From NCBI GenBank assembly GCA_031261945.1, contig JAISIQ010000195.1, forward strand, positions 1 through 5,805: DNA of 5,805 nt, in the 5' to 3' direction. The notes below the pieces were generated by a model. The model was not told the origin of the DNA. It was given only the letters and a program-made list of their open reading frames with translations, and made no database searches. The DNA is from Methanobrevibacter sp. Its GTDB lineage: Archaea > Methanobacteriota > Methanobacteria > Methanobacteriales > Methanobacteriaceae. Below are positions 4,550-5,805 of this stretch, one piece after another. Within the stretch, counting starts at the first letter, position 1, and every line of letters starts with the position of its first letter. Position numbers and translations under genes: made by a program.

Positions 4550-5629
4550 TTAGTCTCGTTTTAATGTTACAACATGAGCAATAACTAATGCTGATAAAAC
4601 AATGAATGTTAATAAAGCAGTTCCATTAATAGAACGATTAAATATAAACAAACCAATTAATGCTTGAGCTATAAATGCTGAAAGTGAGCCTATTAAAAGA
4701 ACTTCCCTTCCTAAATATTTTTTATTATTTTTTTCTCTTTTAGTCCTATAAACATTAAGCATTTTTAGTCCAACTACAATAGTTATGATAGATAGGCCTA
4801 AAAGAGCTATTAAACCTAAATAACCAAAGTCAAAAGCATATCCAAAAATTCCTGGAAGCATATAATCTACCATATCTTTTTTAGTAACTAAAAGCCCATA
4901 AAAAAGAGGGAATGGTAATCCAAACATTATTATAAATGACATTGGTAAGCTAATATAACCTGAAGCAAATCCTGTATCTTGAGCTCCCCAAAATGCCGAT
5001 CCTGGTGTATGACCAATTAATTGAGTATTTTGAAGAACCATCTTTAAACTTGGTAGAGAGTTTTGTTCGATTCTAGCTATTCTAAGTAGTGGACTGAAAA
5101 CATCCATACTTAAAACTTGAGAAAGTATTTCAAGAGTCAGAAATCCTCCTGCACCTATTCCTAAAAACATGAGTATTCTTTTAAAAGTTAAAAATGATTT
5201 TTGTCTAAATGATTTTGAAATAATGAAATATCCTATAAATAAACCAAGTAACCATAATAATAAAAAGGACCTATGCATTAATCCCCCAAATATAGTTATA
5301 GCTATTAAAAGACCAAAAACTAATTTCTTTAAGCCAGTTACATTAACACCAGAACTTTCCATTACTTTTAAAGATGCCAAAGCAGTTATTATTGCAAGTA
5401 AAGCTATTGGGCCAAATGGGTGAGTAAATTCATTTTGTCCAAAAGATAAAAAGAGCATAAGTAAATCAGCACCAAAAAGTAGTGTAAAACCTACTGATAA
5501 GAACAGAGATAAGAAAGTTATTATACTAAGAGAAATTGGAACTAAATTTATTGTAAAAATAATTGTAGCAAATATTATTGCCCCTATTTCTAATATAAAT
5601 TGAAAATGGTTTTCTGCTATGAAAGGCAT
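4550..5629 (-). CDS. Polytopic membrane protein, function unknown
   Basis: I do not recognise this 359-residue protein. By eye it has 9-10 hydrophobic helices, roughly at 11-30, 34-62 (perhaps two), 72-92, 103-118, 121-137, 151-172, 229-248, 258-290 (perhaps two), 309-331 and 336-355. Basic loops 138-151 and 292-308 are probably cytoplasmic. A long hydrophilic loop (about 173-228), carrying an HTPGSAFWGAQDTG stretch, would then face outward. Other polar marks are GQNEFTHPFGP (64-74) and an HRS (119-121) at a helix boundary. The shape recalls polysaccharide polymerase or ligase-like proteins, but no diagnostic motif supports this. ATG at 5629 has a strong SD AGGAG (5640-5636), seven bases away. 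It is the first gene of the likely operon with DUF1890, DUF1894 and metE. Confidence 0.85.
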   Translation of the reverse strand: MPFIAENHFQFILEIGAIIFATIIFTINLVPISLSIITFLSLFLSVGFTLLFGADLLMLFLSFGQNEFTHPFGPIALLAIITALASLKVMESSGVNVTGLKKLVFGLLIAITIFGGLMHRSFLLLWLLGLFIGYFIISKSFRQKSFLTFKRILMFLGIGAGGFLTLEILSQVLSMDVFSPLLRIARIEQNSLPSLKMVLQNTQLIGHTPGSAFWGAQDTGFASGYISLPMSFIIMFGLPFPLFYGLLVTKKDMVDYMLPGIFGYAFDFGYLGLIALLGLSIITIVVGLKMLNVYRTKREKNNKKYLGREVLLIGSLSAFIAQALIGLFIFNRSINGTALLTFIVLSALVIAHVVTLKRD

Positions 5630-5635
5630 TTAAAA

Positions 5636-5682
5636 CTCCTATATCTAATGATTACTTAAATTATGATACTAATTTATATAAG
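5636..5682 (-). promoter_or_regulatory. Promoter of the membrane protein-DUF1890-DUF1894-metE operon
   Basis: On the minus strand CTTATATAAATT contains a near-consensus archaeal TATA box (TTATATAAA at 5681-5673). A start about 25 bases downstream, near 5652, gives a leader of about 22 bases containing the SD AGGAG (5640-5636). The box lies within the 86 bases between the tRNA 3' end and the ATG, so the operon probably has its own promoter rather than reading through from the tRNA gene. It is the best-spaced promoter in the window. Confidence 0.6.
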
Positions 5683-5715
5683 TAATTATTATAATTATTA
5701 TTAATTAATTATAAA

Positions 5716-5788
<73 letters not shown>

Positions 5789-5805
5789 TCAATTATAAAA
5801 GTTAT

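Noticed and set aside
5169..5423. Open frame of 84 codons on the plus strand
   Set aside because: It lies wholly inside, and antisense to, the membrane-protein gene. It has no convincing SD, and its composition follows from the opposite strand. It is a shadow.
5789..5805. TATA box TTTTATAA just upstream of the tRNA
   Set aside because: It lies within about 15 bases of the mature 5' end, too close to drive transcription of the full tRNA. The true promoter probably lies beyond the window.

Overview
The window looks like chromosomal DNA from an AT-rich hydrogenotrophic methanogen of the order Methanobacteriales. Methanobrevibacter or Methanosphaera would fit, but the genus cannot be fixed from sequence reading alone. 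The evidence is a methenyl-tetrahydromethanopterin cyclohydrolase (mch), an archaeal-type thymidylate synthase, a short core-type methionine synthase without the folate domain, two small methanogen-typical DUF proteins (DUF1890 and DUF1894), and a tRNA without an encoded CCA end. Shine-Dalgarno sites and TATA-like boxes sit in front of the genes, and the intergenic DNA is only about 10-11% G+C by hand count.

All genes lie on the minus strand, so transcription runs from high to low coordinates. First comes tRNA-Ala(GGC) at 5716-5788, then a good TATA box near 5678. After it comes a four-gene probable operon: a polytopic membrane protein of unknown function (4550-5629), a DUF1890 protein (4028-4489), a DUF1894 protein (3710-4027, whose start codon directly follows the DUF1890 stop) and metE (2705-3658). 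A 350-base AT-rich gap follows, with a 14-bp degenerate tandem array, leading into thyA (1680-2354, ATG start). A 604-base gap with almost no G or C separates thyA from mch (110-1075), which has its own likely promoter and ends in a palindrome and U-rich terminator.

The functional theme is one-carbon metabolism. Mch works in the main CO2-to-methane path on tetrahydromethanopterin. ThyA draws methylene-level carbon for dTMP. MetE draws methyl-level carbon, probably from a methyl-corrinoid, for methionine. The order mch-thyA-metE-DUF1894-DUF1890 matches my recollection of the MTH773-MTH777 block of Methanothermobacter thermautotrophicus, so this is probably a conserved ancestral neighbourhood rather than an island. 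I see no transposase, integrase, CRISPR array, defence gene or phage gene.

The parts most worth following are the DUF1890/DUF1894 pair as possible partners of the folate-independent methionine synthase, the uncharacterised membrane protein heading that operon, the short-period repeats upstream of thyA and mch, and an unusually frequent palindrome centred on TAGCTA.
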